Assembly (NCBI GenBank): GCA_019237595.1
Contig: JAFAGU010000008.1
Span: 1 to 7,190, forward strand
Reading direction: 5' to 3'
DNA length: 7,190 bases
From: Betaproteobacteria bacterium
GTDB taxonomy: Bacteria > Pseudomonadota > Gammaproteobacteria > Burkholderiales > SG8-39
Shown here: in pieces, positions 6,916 to 7,190 of the stretch
Numbering within the stretch: position 1 is the first letter of the stretch
Layout of the letters: the number at the start of each line of letters is the position of its first letter
The notes under the pieces: model-generated
Seen by the model: the letters and a program-made list of their open reading frames with translations, nothing else
What the model was told of the DNA's origin: nothing
The model's database searches: none
Program-made: the position numbers and the translations under genes

Positions 6916-6929
6916 TTGACCGGAATCAA
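6916..6929 (+). promoter_or_regulatory. FNR/ANR/DNR-type binding site
   Basis: TTGAC-CGGA-ATCAA matches 9 of the 10 defined bases of the FNR-family box TTGAT-N4-ATCAA, and flanking C6915 and G6930 extend the dyad by one pair. It begins only four bases after the dctM stop and lies 38 bases before the ATG of the NuoE-like gene. The centre (6922/6923) is about 41.5 bases upstream of the start point predicted from the -10-like GATAAT, the class II activator position. This suggests activation of the downstream redox gene under oxygen limitation or in response to nitrogen oxides. The first six bases (TTGACC) also resemble a -35 hexamer, but no -10 sits 16-18 bases after it. The match is seen; binding is inferred. 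Confidence 0.6.
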
Positions 6930-6942
6930 GTAGGAAGCCTTG

Positions 6943-6970
6943 CGTGCGGGCCGATAATAGGTCCCGCATG
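6943..6970 (+). promoter_or_regulatory. Inverted repeat folding over the start codon of the NuoE-like gene
   Basis: GCGGGCC (6946-6952) pairs with GG (6960-6961) and CCCGC (6963-6967), with one bulged T (6962) and the loop GATAATA (6953-6959). T6945-A6968, a G6944-T6969 wobble and C6943-G6970 extend the stem through the whole ATG. In an RNA that includes this stretch the ATG would be paired. A transcript starting near 6964 would lack the 5' arm and leave the ATG free. There is no T-run, so it is not a standard terminator of the TRAP operon. Pairing is seen; a role is inferred. Confidence 0.4.
6953..6958 (+). promoter_or_regulatory. -10-like hexamer of the promoter for the NuoE-like gene
   Basis: GATAAT matches TATAAT at 5 of 6 positions. 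It would place transcription start near 6964-6965, in register with the upstream FNR-type box as a class II promoter. The message would then begin only three or four bases before ATG 6968, nearly leaderless, which is a mild argument against either this promoter or this start codon. Confidence 0.45.
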
Positions 6971-7190
6971 AAAGGCAGAGGAAAAGTCCGCCCGGTCCCG
7001 AAAGGGCGGCAGGTCGATCCCCAGGCCGAGCAGGAGATCCGGTCGCTCCTCGACGAGGCGCGCTCGCGCACCGGCACGGAGCCGCGCCGCGCGGATCTCC
7101 TCATCGAGAACCTCCACCTCCTGCAGGACCGCTTCGGCCACCTTTCGGCCGCGCATCTCGCGGCCCTTGCGAAGGAGATGCGCCTCGCTT
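6968..7190 (+). CDS. NuoE-like (24 kDa, HoxE/FdsG-type) NAD-linked oxidoreductase subunit, N-terminal part (3' end outside window)
   Basis: Seventy-four codons are present before the window ends. After a basic N terminus ('MKGRGKVRPVPKGRQVDP'), residues 42-73 read 'ADLLIENLHLLQDRFGHLS' then 'AAHLAALAKEMRLA'. This matches the helical N-terminal region of the NuoE/24 kDa family, which is shared by complex I, NAD-dependent formate dehydrogenases and bidirectional hydrogenases. The cysteines that bind the [2Fe-2S] cluster would lie downstream and are not seen. In betaproteobacteria this form is often found as a NuoE-like module of a soluble NAD-linked formate dehydrogenase or related complex, but the specific enzyme is inference. 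The start is uncertain: ATG 6968 has no good Shine-Dalgarno, whereas in-frame GTG 6944 has AGGAAG (6932-6937) six bases upstream and would add eight residues. An in-frame stop at 6917-6919 limits any further extension. Confidence 0.75.
   Translation, partial: MKGRGKVRPVPKGRQVDPQAEQEIRSLLDEARSRTGTEPRRADLLIENLHLLQDRFGHLSAAHLAALAKEMRLA

Noticed and set aside
6916..6921. TTGACC as a simple -35 element
   Set aside because: No -10-like hexamer occurs 16-18 bases downstream; GATAAT is 31 bases away. The FNR-type reading fits the geometry better.

Overview
The window is compact, high-GC DNA (roughly two thirds G+C by eye) with G/C-ending codons, frequent GTG starts, short gaps and overlapping operon genes. 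Protein content points to a proteobacterium, most likely a betaproteobacterium. That placement is inferred from protein resemblance and composition; no rRNA or other marker gene is present.

Left block (1-1176, + strand): the C-terminal end of a spermidine-synthase-like protein is followed after 30 bases by a complete PhzF-family isomerase/epimerase gene. These two may be one transcript. Centre (1190-3973, - strand): a 927-residue multidomain enzyme converges on the PhzF gene with a 13-base gap. Its domain order is acyl carrier protein, then fatty acyl-AMP ligase (FAAL-like), then a membrane-anchored PlsC-type acyltransferase. In principle one chain could activate a fatty acid, hold it as a thioester and pass it to a lipid acceptor.

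Right block (4028-6911, + strand): a complete three-gene TRAP transporter (dctP, dctQ, dctM), tightly coupled by two GTGA start/stop overlaps. It is transcribed divergently from the acyltransferase gene; only 54 bases separate the two start codons, and this gap holds a perfect 12-base palindrome. The transporter imports some organic acid by a sodium- or proton-driven route, but the substrate cannot be read from the sequence.

Right edge (6912-7190, + strand): a 56-base spacer contains an FNR/ANR-type dyad (9 of 10 consensus bases), a -10-like hexamer at the spacing of a class II activated promoter, and an inverted repeat that folds onto the start codon. Next comes the first 74 codons of a NuoE-like (24 kDa, HoxE/FdsG type) NAD-linked oxidoreductase subunit, cut by the window end.

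Most of the window is ordinary metabolic and transport content. The points most worth a second look are the ACP-FAAL-PlsC fusion, the tiny divergent control region with its palindrome, and the anaerobic-type promoter combined with a start-codon hairpin. No CRISPR array, insertion sequence, tRNA or rRNA was seen, and no stretch over 300 bases lacks a gene.
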